The notes below the pieces were generated by a model. That model did no database searches. It was not told the origin of the DNA and was given only the letters and a program-made list of their open reading frames with translations. Both the position numbers and the translations under genes were made by a program. From JBDIAG01 sp963835085 (lineage in GTDB: Bacteria > Actinomycetota > Actinomycetes > Actinomycetales > CAWJMD01), in contig CAWIED010000001.1 of NCBI GenBank assembly GCA_963835085.1, forward strand, positions 1,488,001 through 1,552,000: a stretch of DNA of 64,000 nucleotides. Reading direction: 5' to 3'. Positions within the stretch are counted from its first letter, which is position 1. Every line of letters starts with the position of its first letter. Positions 33,458-41,810 of this stretch are shown piece by piece.

Positions 33458-34936
33458 CTATTTGCGGTCGTACAGCACTCCGGCGAAGGGGAGGCGTCGC
33501 GGCAGCGAGTCGTAGATCGAGCCGTCCAGGAGCTGCTCCTCCAGCGATTCCAGCGACCGGCCTCGCGTCTCGGGCACCTCGTGCCAGATGAACCCGAGCA
33601 TGACCACGCCGATCACCGCAAACAGGAAGAAGGTCCCCATCCCCAACGTGGCCAGGAGCGTCGGAACATACAGCGCGAGAAGCCCGTTCACGAACCAGCC
33701 GAAGAACACCGAGATCCCGATCGCCAGACCGCGGACCTGGAGCGGGAAGATCTCCGCGAGCCAGACCCAGACCGCGACGTTGAGGAACGACTGCATCGAC
33801 AGGACGAACGCAATGATCAAGACGAGGATCACGTACGGGCGGATCGGGCTGGCGTCCGGGATGATCAACGAGGCCACGGCGATGAGAAGGTGGCAGGTCG
33901 TGGTCAGGAACAAGCCGGTGAAGAACGTCGTGCGGCGGTTCACCCGGTCCATGTTGCGCAACGCGATAATGCCGCCGATGACGGCTGCCAGGCCGAACAG
34001 AGTGTTGGCCAGCGTGGCTGCCGTCTCGCTAAAGCCGGATTCTTCCAGCACGCGTGAGCCGTAGTACATGATCGAGTTGATCCCCGTGAGTTGCTGCGCC
34101 ACATTGACGCCGATCCCCACCAGGATGATGCGTCGCAGCCACTTGTTGGAGAAGACCGCTGCCAGGCGCAGCTTGACGTCCTCGCTCTTCTCCTCCGCGG
34201 CGACGATCTCCACCTGACCAAACTCCGCGAGAGCCCGGTCCTCCGAGCGCACCGTCTTCAGCACGGTCAGGGCCTCGTCCATCCGGCCCTTCTCGACCAG
34301 CCAGCGCGGCGACTCGGGCATCCGCAGCATGCCGATGAACAGCGCGACCGCAGGTATTGCGCAGACCCCGAACATGATGCGCCACACGCCCGTGACATGC
34401 CCGAAGGAAATCAGGAGGATGTAGTTGACCACGAAGGCCGCGAACTGGCCGACGACGATGGCCAGTTCGTTGCGGCCCGTGATCGAGCCGCGGATCTCGT
34501 ACGGTGCCAGCTCGGCCAGGAACACCGGCACCACCGTCGAAGCACCGCCGACCGCGAGCCCGAGTACGATCCGGCTGGCCACCAGCAGGGTGAAACCAGG
34601 CGAGAAGACGACCATCATCACGCCCACGAAGAACAAGACCGCAAGCAGGATGATCGTGGTGCGGCGCCCGATGGCGTCGGAGATCCGTCCGCCGATGAGG
34701 GCTCCGACCGCAGCGGCGAAGACCAGCGAGCTGATGACGATGCCCAACTGCAGCAACGACAGCCCGAGTTCTTTGGCCATCGGACCCTCGGCGCCGTTGG
34801 CTACACCGGTGTCGTAACCGAAGAGGAGGCCGCCAAGGCAGGCCACGATCGAGATGAGACCGATCCGTTTGCGATACGGACCGGGTACCAGTTGCGGTAA
34901 TTCGGCTTCGGATGCCGCGGCTGCATGTGCACTCAT
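33458..34936 (-). CDS. MFS sugar/inositol proton symporter (IolT-like)
   Basis: A 492-aa sugar-porter-family transporter with 12 TM segments. Signatures: GGLLFGYDTGVANGA in TM1, GRRTTIILLAV after TM2, LAELAPYEIRGSI, PESPRWLVEKGR, QQLTGINSIMYYG in TM7 and PETRGRSLESLE at the C-terminus. ATG 34936 was chosen because AAAGGAG lies 10 bp upstream; an upstream frame to 34993 adds residues without support. It resembles corynebacterial IolT inositol transporters, but sugar specificity cannot be read directly. Neighbouring LacI genes and TTGGAC operator-like repeats suggest inducer control. Confidence 0.88.
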   Translation of the reverse strand: MSAHAAAASEAELPQLVPGPYRKRIGLISIVACLGGLLFGYDTGVANGAEGPMAKELGLSLLQLGIVISSLVFAAAVGALIGGRISDAIGRRTTIILLAVLFFVGVMMVVFSPGFTLLVASRIVLGLAVGGASTVVPVFLAELAPYEIRGSITGRNELAIVVGQFAAFVVNYILLISFGHVTGVWRIMFGVCAIPAVALFIGMLRMPESPRWLVEKGRMDEALTVLKTVRSEDRALAEFGQVEIVAAEEKSEDVKLRLAAVFSNKWLRRIILVGIGVNVAQQLTGINSIMYYGSRVLEESGFSETAATLANTLFGLAAVIGGIIALRNMDRVNRRTTFFTGLFLTTTCHLLIAVASLIIPDASPIRPYVILVLIIAFVLSMQSFLNVAVWVWLAEIFPLQVRGLAIGISVFFGWFVNGLLALYVPTLLATLGMGTFFLFAVIGVVMLGFIWHEVPETRGRSLESLEEQLLDGSIYDSLPRRLPFAGVLYDRK

Positions 34937-36294
34937 TGCATGGACTCCTTTGTCAGGGGCGGTAGAAGACATCTGCCAACTTCTGTCCGTCAAGGGGCGC
35001 CGGATGGATCGTCGTGGTTGTCCACGGGTGGCCCGGAGCTGGGACGTGCCTCAGGACGGGTATTTCGTTCGCTACAGGCGGTGCCGCCTGGTACGCAGCT
35101 CTCAGCGCGTCGCCGGGCGGGGTTGTCCCACAACGGCTCGCTCGCGCGGATCTCGGTGCTCACGAGGGCTCGTGCTGGTCGAGCTCGTCGCCCTGTGCGG
35201 CATATGACGCGGGATCAGCCGGGCGCCGCCCTCGGCCACGGCCACGGCAGGTTCGACGTCCTCCGGACCAGCCCCTTGGGAACCTTATTCACTGCGCTCT
35301 CGATTCACTGCGCTCTCGCCGAACGGCGAGCAAACCCGATCGATGCGGCTGGGCTCTGCGGCCATCCGCCGGCCACCGATCGGCAATAAGTTGCTCGTCA
35401 CGCTATCTCCTCGTTGAGTCACGTACGCACAGAGCAGAGATCATCCATCCGGCGCTGCGCCACCTGCACAGACATATCCTGACCATTCACGGCCATTCCT
35501 GGACAGCCGCAAATGCAGCGCTGGACAGTCCAAGGAAAAAACAGGCACGAGAGTGTCGCAACCACGGAAAGATCCTCTGGTACTGGCACCCGAGTCTGGC
35601 CTATTGGTGGGGGCTGGCGCAAGTCATCGTGGATGAATCTATTCGTCTATCTCTAGTCGACGGGAGCAGCCATCTCCGCCGCTTAGGCGGCGTCGTGACG
35701 ATCACTGCGAGGGCACTAAGGCCCAGGTCACAGATTGGACACGATGGAAGGTATTTGGACAACTTCCCTCGGTCCCGGAGACAGCCCAGCAATCACCGAA
35801 TCTCACCCGGGATACGGCAAAAGAATTCAGGTCGTTGGATCGCACCCTTCGGCAATAGTCCGCCGCCCATTCAGGCCGTCCACCGTGGTCGAGTGGAGGT
35901 CAGGGCTACGTAGACACCGGCTCGAACAGGTGGTGGCTGCCGATCCGCGACCATGGTGTCCATCTCGCAAGTGGGTGCACGCCGAACTCCGCACCATCAG
36001 ACTGTTCGCCACCCGGTGCTAGGGATGACCCGGCGACTCGGGTCATTCTTGGACACTGCAGTGCGTGACTGGACGGTCCAAGGATGACTTGGCGACGGGG
36101 TTCGTCACCGACGATGGAAATAGCGAGTGACCATTGCGAGACCTAGCGCAAGTCATCGCGGAACAAATTCGGCTATCCAGATTGCCTTGAGTCAGCACCT
36201 CCGCACACACCTGGAGATGTTTTGCGACGACCGCAGCGGCTTGCCGCCCCGGCGAACAGTTTGGACGGAGCCGAATACATTGGACAATTTCCAA
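34937..36294. other. 1.36-kb non-coding region with repeats upstream of the MFS gene
   Basis: No supported gene; the long plus-strand open frame 35014-35913 is Arg/Ser-rich and matches no family. It holds a perfect 16-bp tandem duplication (35287-35302 and 35303-35318, ATTCACTGCGCTCTCG), two diverged copies of a roughly 250-bp segment (35495-35770 and 36045-36295) and repeated TTGGAC/GTCCAA hexamers. Base composition is visibly less GC-rich than nearby genes. Confidence 0.5.
35495..35770. repeat. Diverged ~250-bp duplication, copy 1
   Basis: Landmarks shared in order with 36045-36295: ATTCYTGGACA, CTGGACRGTCCAAGGA, TGGAAA or CGGAAA, GCGCAAGTCATCGYGGA, ATTCG-CTATC, CAGC-CTCCGC and TTGGACAA-TT. 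The spacing between landmarks is similar in both copies. It ends in TTGGACAACTTCC (35755-35767). Confidence 0.5.
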
Positions 36295-36295
36295 T
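36045..36295. repeat. Diverged ~250-bp duplication, copy 2
   Basis: Second copy of the segment at 35495-35770. It ends in the palindrome ATTGGA-CAATT-TCCAAT (36279-36295), which overlaps the stop codon of the broken LacI gene. It contains TTGGAC or GTCCAA at 36049, 36076, 36261 and 36280. Confidence 0.5.
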
Positions 36296-37409
36296 CAATC
36301 CATGTCCCGTCCAGTAATATCGATGTCACCGGCGTCGCTTGGAGCAGGTGAATCTTGGATTGACGCGTCGTCGACCGTCTGGCCCTGACCTGCCGTGCTG
36401 ACGCCCAGGACGGGCGCGCCCGTGCTGTATCGGGTGACCAGCCGCGGCGGTAGCAAGTGCTCCTGCGCGGGTTGTCCCGGATCGGTGATCCGACGGAGCA
36501 CGCAGTACGCGGCGAGGGACCCGACGGCGGAGCTGTCTGAGTCGACCGAGGTGAGCGACCTTGGCGGATGGCGGACACGAAAGTGTCGTCGTAACCGGTG
36601 ACTGCAACGTCGCAGGGCACCGCAGCCCGGCGTCGGCGATCGCCGACATCGCCCACGCGGCCAGGTCGTTGACCGCCGTGATCGCGGTCACCGGTCGTGG
36701 GCCACGCAGCAGCTGTGCCGCACCTCGGTAGCCCGCATCCTCGCAAAGTCGGAGTCGGCGACCACGATCGCCGACGACAGCCGTGGTGTGCCATTCCGCG
36801 CGGTAGCCGACGGCACGGTCCTCGGCAACGTCACCACCAAGGCCGCCAGGTGCGCGATAGCCGTGTGTCCCTGGGCCACCAGATAGTCACTACCAGACGC
36901 ATGCCGAGGCGATCGTCGCTGGGACCTGATCAGCTCGCAGCCCGTCGGCATCGGCGGCGGCAACCACCACCGGAATGTCGCCGAGCCCTCGGGAAGGGCC
37001 CCGCGGCCCGGAACGGATCCGACAACCAGGACCGCTTCCACCAAGATCTTGAGCACGCCGATGCACGATCGTCGATACACGAAAGGGACGGGAGAGGCGG
37101 ACGTGTGGCCGGCCACTCGTCCTCGAACACCTGACCTGCCCGCTCGGCCACATCGATGAGCAACGGGTTCCGCGGATCGGCGACCACCACTCCGACCACC
37201 CTCGACCGCACGTGCGACAACGAACGGGCCGCCGGCCTTGCCGTATAACCGAGTTCGTCGGCGGCCTGCTGAACCCGGCGTCGTTTCTCCTCACGCACCA
37301 TGGGCTCACCCCGCATCACGAGCGAGACCAGAGACTTTGACACTCCGGCACGCTCGGCAACGTCCCGGATGGTGGGCCGACGACTGCTCGCCTCACCGCG
37401 TCTCGTCAT
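36295..37409 (-). pseudogene. LacI-family regulator, multiply frameshifted
   Basis: The N-terminus is intact: RRPTIRDVAERAGVSKSLVS is a textbook LacI helix-turn-helix, followed by GYTARPAARSL and VVGVVVADPRNPLLIDVAERA. The frame is lost near 37105. Later pieces in other frames are DIPVVVAAADADGL, DYLVAQGHTAIAHLA, TAITAVNDLAAWAMSAIADAG, VAVTGYDDTFVSAIRQ and LLPPRLVTRYSTGAPVLG, with the stop at 36295-36297. At least five indels are needed. The intact paralogue at 37777-38814 has the same HTH (RAGVSKSLVSLV), so the two are duplicates facing apart. Real decay or poor sequence cannot be told apart here. Confidence 0.7.
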
Positions 37410-37430
37410 TGATTCTCCCGCGTCAGCTGG

Positions 37431-37471
37431 TTGGACCGGTCCAATGTGACACTCTTCACGGGCCTTGTCAA
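37431..37471 (-). promoter_or_regulatory. Promoter and LacI operator of the broken LacI gene
   Basis: On the minus strand TTGACA (37471-37466), a 17-bp spacer and CACATT (37448-37443) make a good sigma-70-type promoter. The perfect 14-bp palindrome TTGGACCGGTCCAA (37431-37444) overlaps the -10 and start region, 21 bp before the ATG at 37409. This is the geometry of autorepression by a LacI-family protein. Confidence 0.7.
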
Positions 37472-37699
37472 GACATTCGTCACTACCGATCTGGAGCAGA
37501 CCCTTGCTAGGCAGCTCCTACAACGGCCACGCGCTACGCGAGCAGTCGGCGACAACGGCTCGCAGTCCCCAATAGCAGGTATGTTGGCCAGTGGGACCGA
37601 GCACTTGCTTTTCTTCGTCGCGCCGAGAGCTGCTTCCAGGCGCGCGGGGACGCTCAGTGGCGGTCCAACAAGGCGTTAGTGTCCGCTGTCACCGAGGTA

Positions 37700-37713
37700 T
37701 TGGACCCGTCCAA
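37700..37713 (+). promoter_or_regulatory. LacI-type operator upstream of the intact LacI gene
   Basis: TTGGACCCGTCCAA differs from the perfect palindrome at 37431-37444 by one central base. It lies 63 bp upstream of the ATG at 37777. The two operators flank the divergent promoter region of the paired LacI genes. Confidence 0.65.
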
Positions 37714-37776
37714 GCCGACGAACGTAGGCTTCTGTTCGAAGGTCGGTTGAGCGAGCAGATGAGGATGGACCTGGAG

Positions 37777-38814
37777 ATGACGACGACGCCGAGAGCCGGC
37801 GTGGCTACTGACACTGCTGCCGGACGGCCCCCGACTATCCGTACCGTCGCCGCGCGGGCAGGCGTCTCAAAGTCCCTTGTCTCCCTGGTGTTGCAGAACT
37901 CTCCGCGCGTGAGCCAGGAGAAGCGGCAGGCCGTACTCAGGGCTGTTGCCGAGCTCGGATACCGGCCCGACCCGGTCGCACGCAGCCTCGCCGAACGCCG
38001 CACCCGCACCATCGGCGTCCTCATCGACAACCTGTCCAACCCGTGGTACGTCGAACTGCTGGACGGACTCCGCCCGATCTTGCACGACCGTGGCCTGCGC
38101 CCACTCCTCGCCGACGGCCGCACCGAGCCCGACGCCGTCCAAGCACTCACCGACCTGCGCGTCGATGGACTCATCCTGGTCGGCACCCCAACCACATCGG
38201 CCGTCGACCAGGTCAACGACCTAGGAAACCAGCTCCCTACCGTCATCGCCGGCACCCGGGAACCGCGCCTGGTCACCGTCGACGTCGTCGCCAATGACGA
38301 CTACCGCGGAGGTCAACTAGCCACCACGCACCTGCTGGAACTGGGCCACCGTCGCATCATCCACATCATTGGTGACGGCGAGGTAGGTCGCCTTCGCCAC
38401 GCCGGCGACGAGTCGGCGATGCGCACCGCCGGCCTCGATCCCGTGAGCGTGGCCGGTGACTGGACCGACACCACCGGACGACGCGCCGCAGCCGAGCTGT
38501 TGCGCTCCCCCGACCGCGCAACCGCCATCGTCGCAGCGAACGACCTCTCAGCCGTCGGTGTCCTGTCCGCCGCAGACGAACTCGGCTTTTGCGTCCCACG
38601 AGACCTATCGGTCGTCGGATATGACAACACCGTCTTCTCCCGGCTCGACCGCCTCCACCTGACCACGATCGACGGCCACATGACGGAAGTCGGCGAAATA
38701 GCCGGACGCACACTCACCGCCCGACTCGACGGCGACCAAGGCACCACCGGCACACACCTTCTGCTCCCCACCCTGGTCATCCGGTCATCGACCGGGCCAT
38801 CCCCCGCGTCATGA
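37777..38814 (+). CDS. LacI-family transcriptional regulator
   Basis: A 345-aa repressor. Helix-turn-helix near residues 17-40 (TIRTVAARAGVSKSLVSLVL), hinge VARSLAERRTRTIGV, then the periplasmic-binding sensor: IDNLSNPWYVELLDGL, LRVDGLILVGTP, HRRIIHIIGD, AIVAANDLSAVGVL and DLSVVGYDNTVFS. ATG 37777 is preferred; in-frame ATGs at 37759 and 37765 are possible and frames further upstream cross the operator at 37700-37713. It probably binds that operator and regulates the MFS transporter and itself. Inducer unknown, presumably the transported sugar or polyol. Confidence 0.85.
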   Translation: MTTTPRAGVATDTAAGRPPTIRTVAARAGVSKSLVSLVLQNSPRVSQEKRQAVLRAVAELGYRPDPVARSLAERRTRTIGVLIDNLSNPWYVELLDGLRPILHDRGLRPLLADGRTEPDAVQALTDLRVDGLILVGTPTTSAVDQVNDLGNQLPTVIAGTREPRLVTVDVVANDDYRGGQLATTHLLELGHRRIIHIIGDGEVGRLRHAGDESAMRTAGLDPVSVAGDWTDTTGRRAAAELLRSPDRATAIVAANDLSAVGVLSAADELGFCVPRDLSVVGYDNTVFSRLDRLHLTTIDGHMTEVGEIAGRTLTARLDGDQGTTGTHLLLPTLVIRSSTGPSPAS

Positions 38815-38895
38815 CGTCCCGCTGTCGGAGGCTGTGGATCGGTCGCGAACGTAGCGAAGTTCGACTACCTGCGCCGATAAGACGGACGGACGTGG

Positions 38896-39618
38896 TCAGG
38901 TGAGATCGGTCAGAGCAGAGCGCACCAGCACGGTGTGCAGCTGCAGGCAGACGCTGGCGATCTCGCGAGCGACCTCGTCGGCCTGGGCGGTGGCATCGCT
39001 GCCTCGGTGGTGCCGCAAGGGCGTAGTGACCTGTTCGATCAGGCCGATCTCACGGTCGGCGGCGTTGCGGAAGAGCCGTAGATGACGAGCCTCGATGCCG
39101 TGCTTCGACAGCCGTCCGGCCAGGGTGGCTACCTCGACATCGTCGGCGTCGAAGAATCCGGCTGACGATGCCTTGATGAGTCCGAACGTCTCCAGACTCG
39201 CCAAGGTCTTGGCATCGATGTCGGCCGAGGCAGCCAGTTCTGCCGGTCGCAGGCGAACGCTCGTGCGGTTGGGAGCCAAAGCGGTGGCATCGATGGACGG
39301 GCTCGCCGCCGATGCCACCAGCGGGATGTCGCCCGGAGTCGGCTGGGGTTGCAGACCGCGGTCGCGGGCGTCGAGGTACTCCCCGATCGCCTTCAGCGGC
39401 ATGTAGTGGTCACGCTGCAGGGTGAGGATGAGGCGGATGCGTTCCACATCGGCCTCGGTGAACTTGCGATATCCGCTGGCGGTGCGACGAGGCTCGATCA
39501 ACCCGCTGGCCTCGAGAAAACGCACCTTGGAATGCGTCAGATCTGGGAAGTCTGGCTGCAACCGGGCGAGGACCTCGCCGATGCTCAACACGTGCCGACC
39601 GCGGACGGCTTCGGTCAC
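38896..39618 (-). CDS. ftsR: MerR-family regulator FtsR-like (Rv1828 homologue)
   Basis: A 240-aa MerR-type regulator. N-terminal winged helix: LSIGEVLARLQPDFPDLTHS, KVRFLEASGLIEPRRTASGY, then RIRLILTLQRDHYMPLKAIG. The C-terminal part is a second effector-like domain. Homologues in corynebacteria activate ftsZ. The GTG start 39618 overlaps the garA stop by 4 bp, as in the conserved gcvH-garA-ftsR order. DUF151 should follow in mycobacteria but here a 5.7-kb sugar gene set intervenes. Confidence 0.9.
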   Translation of the reverse strand: MTEAVRGRHVLSIGEVLARLQPDFPDLTHSKVRFLEASGLIEPRRTASGYRKFTEADVERIRLILTLQRDHYMPLKAIGEYLDARDRGLQPQPTPGDIPLVASAASPSIDATALAPNRTSVRLRPAELAASADIDAKTLASLETFGLIKASSAGFFDADDVEVATLAGRLSKHGIEARHLRLFRNAADREIGLIEQVTTPLRHHRGSDATAQADEVAREIASVCLQLHTVLVRSALTDLT

Positions 39619-40076
39619 CGAGCCCTCCCGGTTGTCGGGTGGAGATGAAACAACATCCTGAACCGACCGATCTGCACCTCGTCCCCAGATTGCAGAACGG
39701 AGTCGTCCACCCGCTCACGGTTTACGTAGGTGCCGTTCAGGCTGCCGACATCGTGCACCCGGAAGGTGTCGCCATCGCGCAAGAACTCGGCATGCCGTCG
39801 GGAGACGGTGACGTCGTCGAGGAAGATCTCGCTGCTGGTGTGCCGGCCGGCGCTGGTGCGCTCGGAGTCGAGCAGGAAACGCGAGCCCGTGTTGGGACCC
39901 CGGACCACCACGAGCAGAGCGCTGCCGTTCGGCAGCGCAGAGATCGCGGCATGGTCGTCAGCGGTGAGTTGACGTAGATCCGCGTCGACGTCCGGGACCG
40001 GCGCCACCGGAGCGAAGGTGCGGGTGGTGTCGCTGGTGCGCCCCTGCGGAACACCTTCCGCACTGTGCTCACTCAT
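39615..40076 (-). CDS. garA: FHA-domain glycogen accumulation regulator GarA/OdhI-like
   Basis: A 153-aa FHA protein that controls 2-oxoglutarate metabolism in relatives (OdhI, GarA). The FHA core is at residues about 75-140: SAGRHTSSEIFLDDVTVSRRH and VHDVGSLNGTYVNRERV contain the phosphothreonine-binding Gly-Arg, Ser-x-x-His and Asn. The N-terminal TSDTTRTFAPV (about residues 15-25) carries adjacent threonines like the kinase-phosphorylated motif of GarA. It lies between gcvH and ftsR. A membrane serine/threonine kinase is encoded nearby (41811-43592), though kinase-target pairing is not shown. Confidence 0.92.
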   Translation of the reverse strand: MSEHSAEGVPQGRTSDTTRTFAPVAPVPDVDADLRQLTADDHAAISALPNGSALLVVVRGPNTGSRFLLDSERTSAGRHTSSEIFLDDVTVSRRHAEFLRDGDTFRVHDVGSLNGTYVNRERVDDSVLQSGDEVQIGRFRMLFHLHPTTGRAR

Positions 40077-40272
40077 GTGACCTCCAGCTCAGGGTGAGAC
40101 TTCCGGCCCGACCGATCGCCGGAGAGTCCTACCCTAACTGTCGATGGCAGGTTGAGACCAATGGGCGTCCTCCGACCGGGTGTGGTTGGCAGTGCGACAT
40201 AGCGAAAGTCGCTCAGCCGCCGCTCATCGTGACCCGACCGGCGTAACCCGCCCGCCGCTCAGCCCGTGGGGA

Positions 40273-40659
40273 TCAGTCGAGTTGAGCGGTGTAAGCCGCC
40301 ACGTCGAGGAACTCCTCGGCACTGCCGGTCTCAGCCAGCGCGACCTTGTACAGCCAACCGCCACCGTACGGGTCAGAATTCACCAGCTCCGGCGAGCCGT
40401 CCAGGTCGCCGTTGACCGCCGTAACGGTGCCTGAGACAGGGGCCACGAGATCGGAGACGCTCTTCGTCGACTCCACTTCGCCACACGCCTCGCCGGCGGT
40501 GACTTCGGCGCCCACCTCAGGCAGATCGACGAAGACCACGTCACCCAGGGCGCTCTGCGCGTAGTCGGTGATGCCAACCGTCGCCGAACCGCCATCGGCA
40601 CGGACCCACTCGTGATCGACGGTGTAACGCAGGTCTTCGGGATACGTGAGGTCTGCCAT
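40273..40659 (-). CDS. gcvH: Glycine cleavage system H protein
   Basis: A 128-aa lipoyl carrier. The lipoylation motif GEVESTKSVSDLVAPVSG has the modified Lys at residue 66; YTVDHEWVRADG and VNSDPYGGGWLYKV are family signatures. ATG 40659 has GAGGAG 5 bp upstream, so the longer frame to 40698 is rejected. It is the first gene of gcvH-garA-ftsR, 196 bp before garA. lipB and lipA, which lipoylate it, are encoded 3-5 kb away. Confidence 0.95.
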   Translation of the reverse strand: MADLTYPEDLRYTVDHEWVRADGGSATVGITDYAQSALGDVVFVDLPEVGAEVTAGEACGEVESTKSVSDLVAPVSGTVTAVNGDLDGSPELVNSDPYGGGWLYKVALAETGSAEEFLDVAAYTAQLD

Positions 40660-40864
40660 GGATGCTCCTCTGTCGTCCGCGCGGGGGTCGGCCCGCACCA
40701 GGTCGTGCTGTCGGAGGCTACAGCGTGCATAAGGAGGTAGCGCGGTCGCCTACCCGGCCTCAACGCGAACGACCGACGATCGGCTATCCCACGAGGACTC
40801 AGCCAAGAGTTTCAGCGCTTCCCCCAGCCACCTAGCCGCTATGCCGTTCGGTTAGTTAGTCGTC

Positions 40865-40894
40865 TGGTGTGGTGTCCAGTGGTGTGGTGTCCAG
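40865..40894. repeat. Perfect 15-bp tandem repeat, two copies
   Basis: TGGTGTGGTGTCCAG at 40865-40879 is repeated exactly at 40880-40894. Part of the repeat mosaic between gcvH and the protein-kinase gene. Confidence 0.85.
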
Positions 40895-40948
40895 GTCTGT
40901 CCAGCTAGCCCAGTGACAGACGAGGTCAGCCCGCCGGCGGCGCTCCGG

Positions 40949-40982
40949 CAGGTCAGCGATAGATGCAGGTCAGCGATAGATG
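40949..40982. repeat. Perfect 17-bp tandem repeat, two copies
   Basis: CAGGTCAGCGATAGATG at 40949-40965 is repeated exactly at 40966-40982. Confidence 0.85.
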
Positions 40983-41025
40983 GCCAGCTCAGGCGACGCG
41001 TGGGGCAGCCCAGGGGTGGAGGGGC

Positions 41026-41149
41026 GGAACCGGGCGACAGGCGGGCCGAGCCATGGGACAGGTGGACGGAGCCGGGCGGTAGGCGGGGCGGAGCCGGGCG
41101 GTAGGCGGGTGGAGCCGGGCGGTAGGCGGGTGGACCCCCGGGCGGTAGG
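41026..41149. repeat. GC-rich 21-22-bp tandem repeat, about six copies
   Basis: The best copies of GGAGCCGGGCGGTAGGCGG are at 41068-41086, 41090-41108 and 41111-41129, with decayed copies on both sides (from 41026 and at 41131-41149). The period alternates between 21 and 22 bp. Confidence 0.75.
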
Positions 41150-41216
41150 AAGCCGCAGTCTGCCCGGGTCTTCCGCAAAGGGCGGTTTCGACAGTCGCGG
41201 GCCACAGGCTTTTCCT

Positions 41217-41259
41217 GCGCTAGGACAATGCCCCGCCCAGTGGGGCATCGCCCTAGCGC
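41217..41259. terminator. Long two-part hairpin
   Basis: GCGCTAGG (41217-41224) pairs with CCTAGCGC (41252-41259), and inside it ATGCCCC (41228-41234) pairs with GGGGCAT (41242-41248), with a 3/3 internal loop and a 7-nt apical loop. No poly-U follows on either strand, so it may be a terminator or a structured RNA element. Confidence 0.5.
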
Positions 41260-41339
41260 TAGAAACCGGCCCCGTTCACAGCCCTCCAGCAGCCGGACTC
41301 GACCCCATCACGGTCCGGAGTCGCTGGGCGGTACAGTCC

Positions 41340-41660
41340 GCGGTGACGTTGCCGCGGTTGGCACCAGATTGAGCGCCAGAACCGCGGTCGGAGTCCTTCG
41401 GTGGTGCCGTTTGCGGTGTATCCGCCGCGGTTAGCACCCGGTTGAGTGCCGGAGCTCGGGATGGAGTCGTCGAGTGCTGCCGTCCGCGGTATATCCGCCG
41501 CGCGTGGCACCGAGTTGAGCGCCGGAGCTCAGGTTGAGGTCCTTCGGGGGTGCCATTCGCGGTGACGTTGCCGCGGTTGGCACCAGCTGAGTGCCAGAAC
41601 CGGGGGTTGGAGTCGTTGAATGGAGCCGACCGCGGTGTATCCGCCGCGCTTGGCACTGTC
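41340..41660. repeat. 73-bp tandem repeat, 4.4 copies
   Basis: Units start with GCGGT at 41340, 41413, 41486, 41559 and 41632 (the last is cut at about 41660); each full unit is 73 bp. Shared blocks are CCGCGG-or-CCGCGC, GGCACC, GAG-GCC-GA and GAGTC or GAGGTCC. Copies 1 and 4 share GCGGTGACGTTGCCGCGG; copies 2, 3 and 5 share GTATCCGCCGCG or ATATCCGCCGCG, so two sub-types are interleaved. 41290-41339 looks like a decayed preceding copy. Confidence 0.85.
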
Positions 41661-41810
41661 AGGCGTCTATGTGGAAGATCGCAGCAGAAGTCCGGAAAAA
41701 CTGTGATTCAAGGGTCGCGCCTTCCTCGCCAGACGCAGCCCCGAAAGCCGGGATGACACTCACCCCGGATCCTTAACCGGCATTGCACCTAGTGCCAGCC
41801 AGCAGTCGGC

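Larger units (their letters stand above)
40660..41810. other. 1.15-kb intergenic region rich in tandem repeats
   Basis: No supported gene. It contains four distinct tandem-repeat families (40865-40894, 40949-40982, 41026-41149, 41340-41660) and one long hairpin (41217-41259). Open frames on the minus strand (for example 41276-41656) only reflect the GC-rich repeats: a 73-bp unit cannot keep one reading frame. Confidence 0.6.

Noticed and set aside
35014..35913. 299-codon open frame upstream of the MFS gene
   Set aside because: Low-complexity Arg/Ser/Pro translation, no recognisable domain, and it runs through repeat and operator-like sequence.
37459..37481. Possible fourth copy of the iol promoter block near the broken LacI gene
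   Set aside because: It shares CTTGTCAAG but lacks the TTTGT and GACA parts at the right spacing; the match is just its TTGACA -35.
40852..41656. Pro-rich minus-strand frames over the tandem repeats
   Set aside because: The 73-bp and 21-22-bp periods change frame between units, and no start with a ribosome site is seen. Better explained as non-coding repeats.
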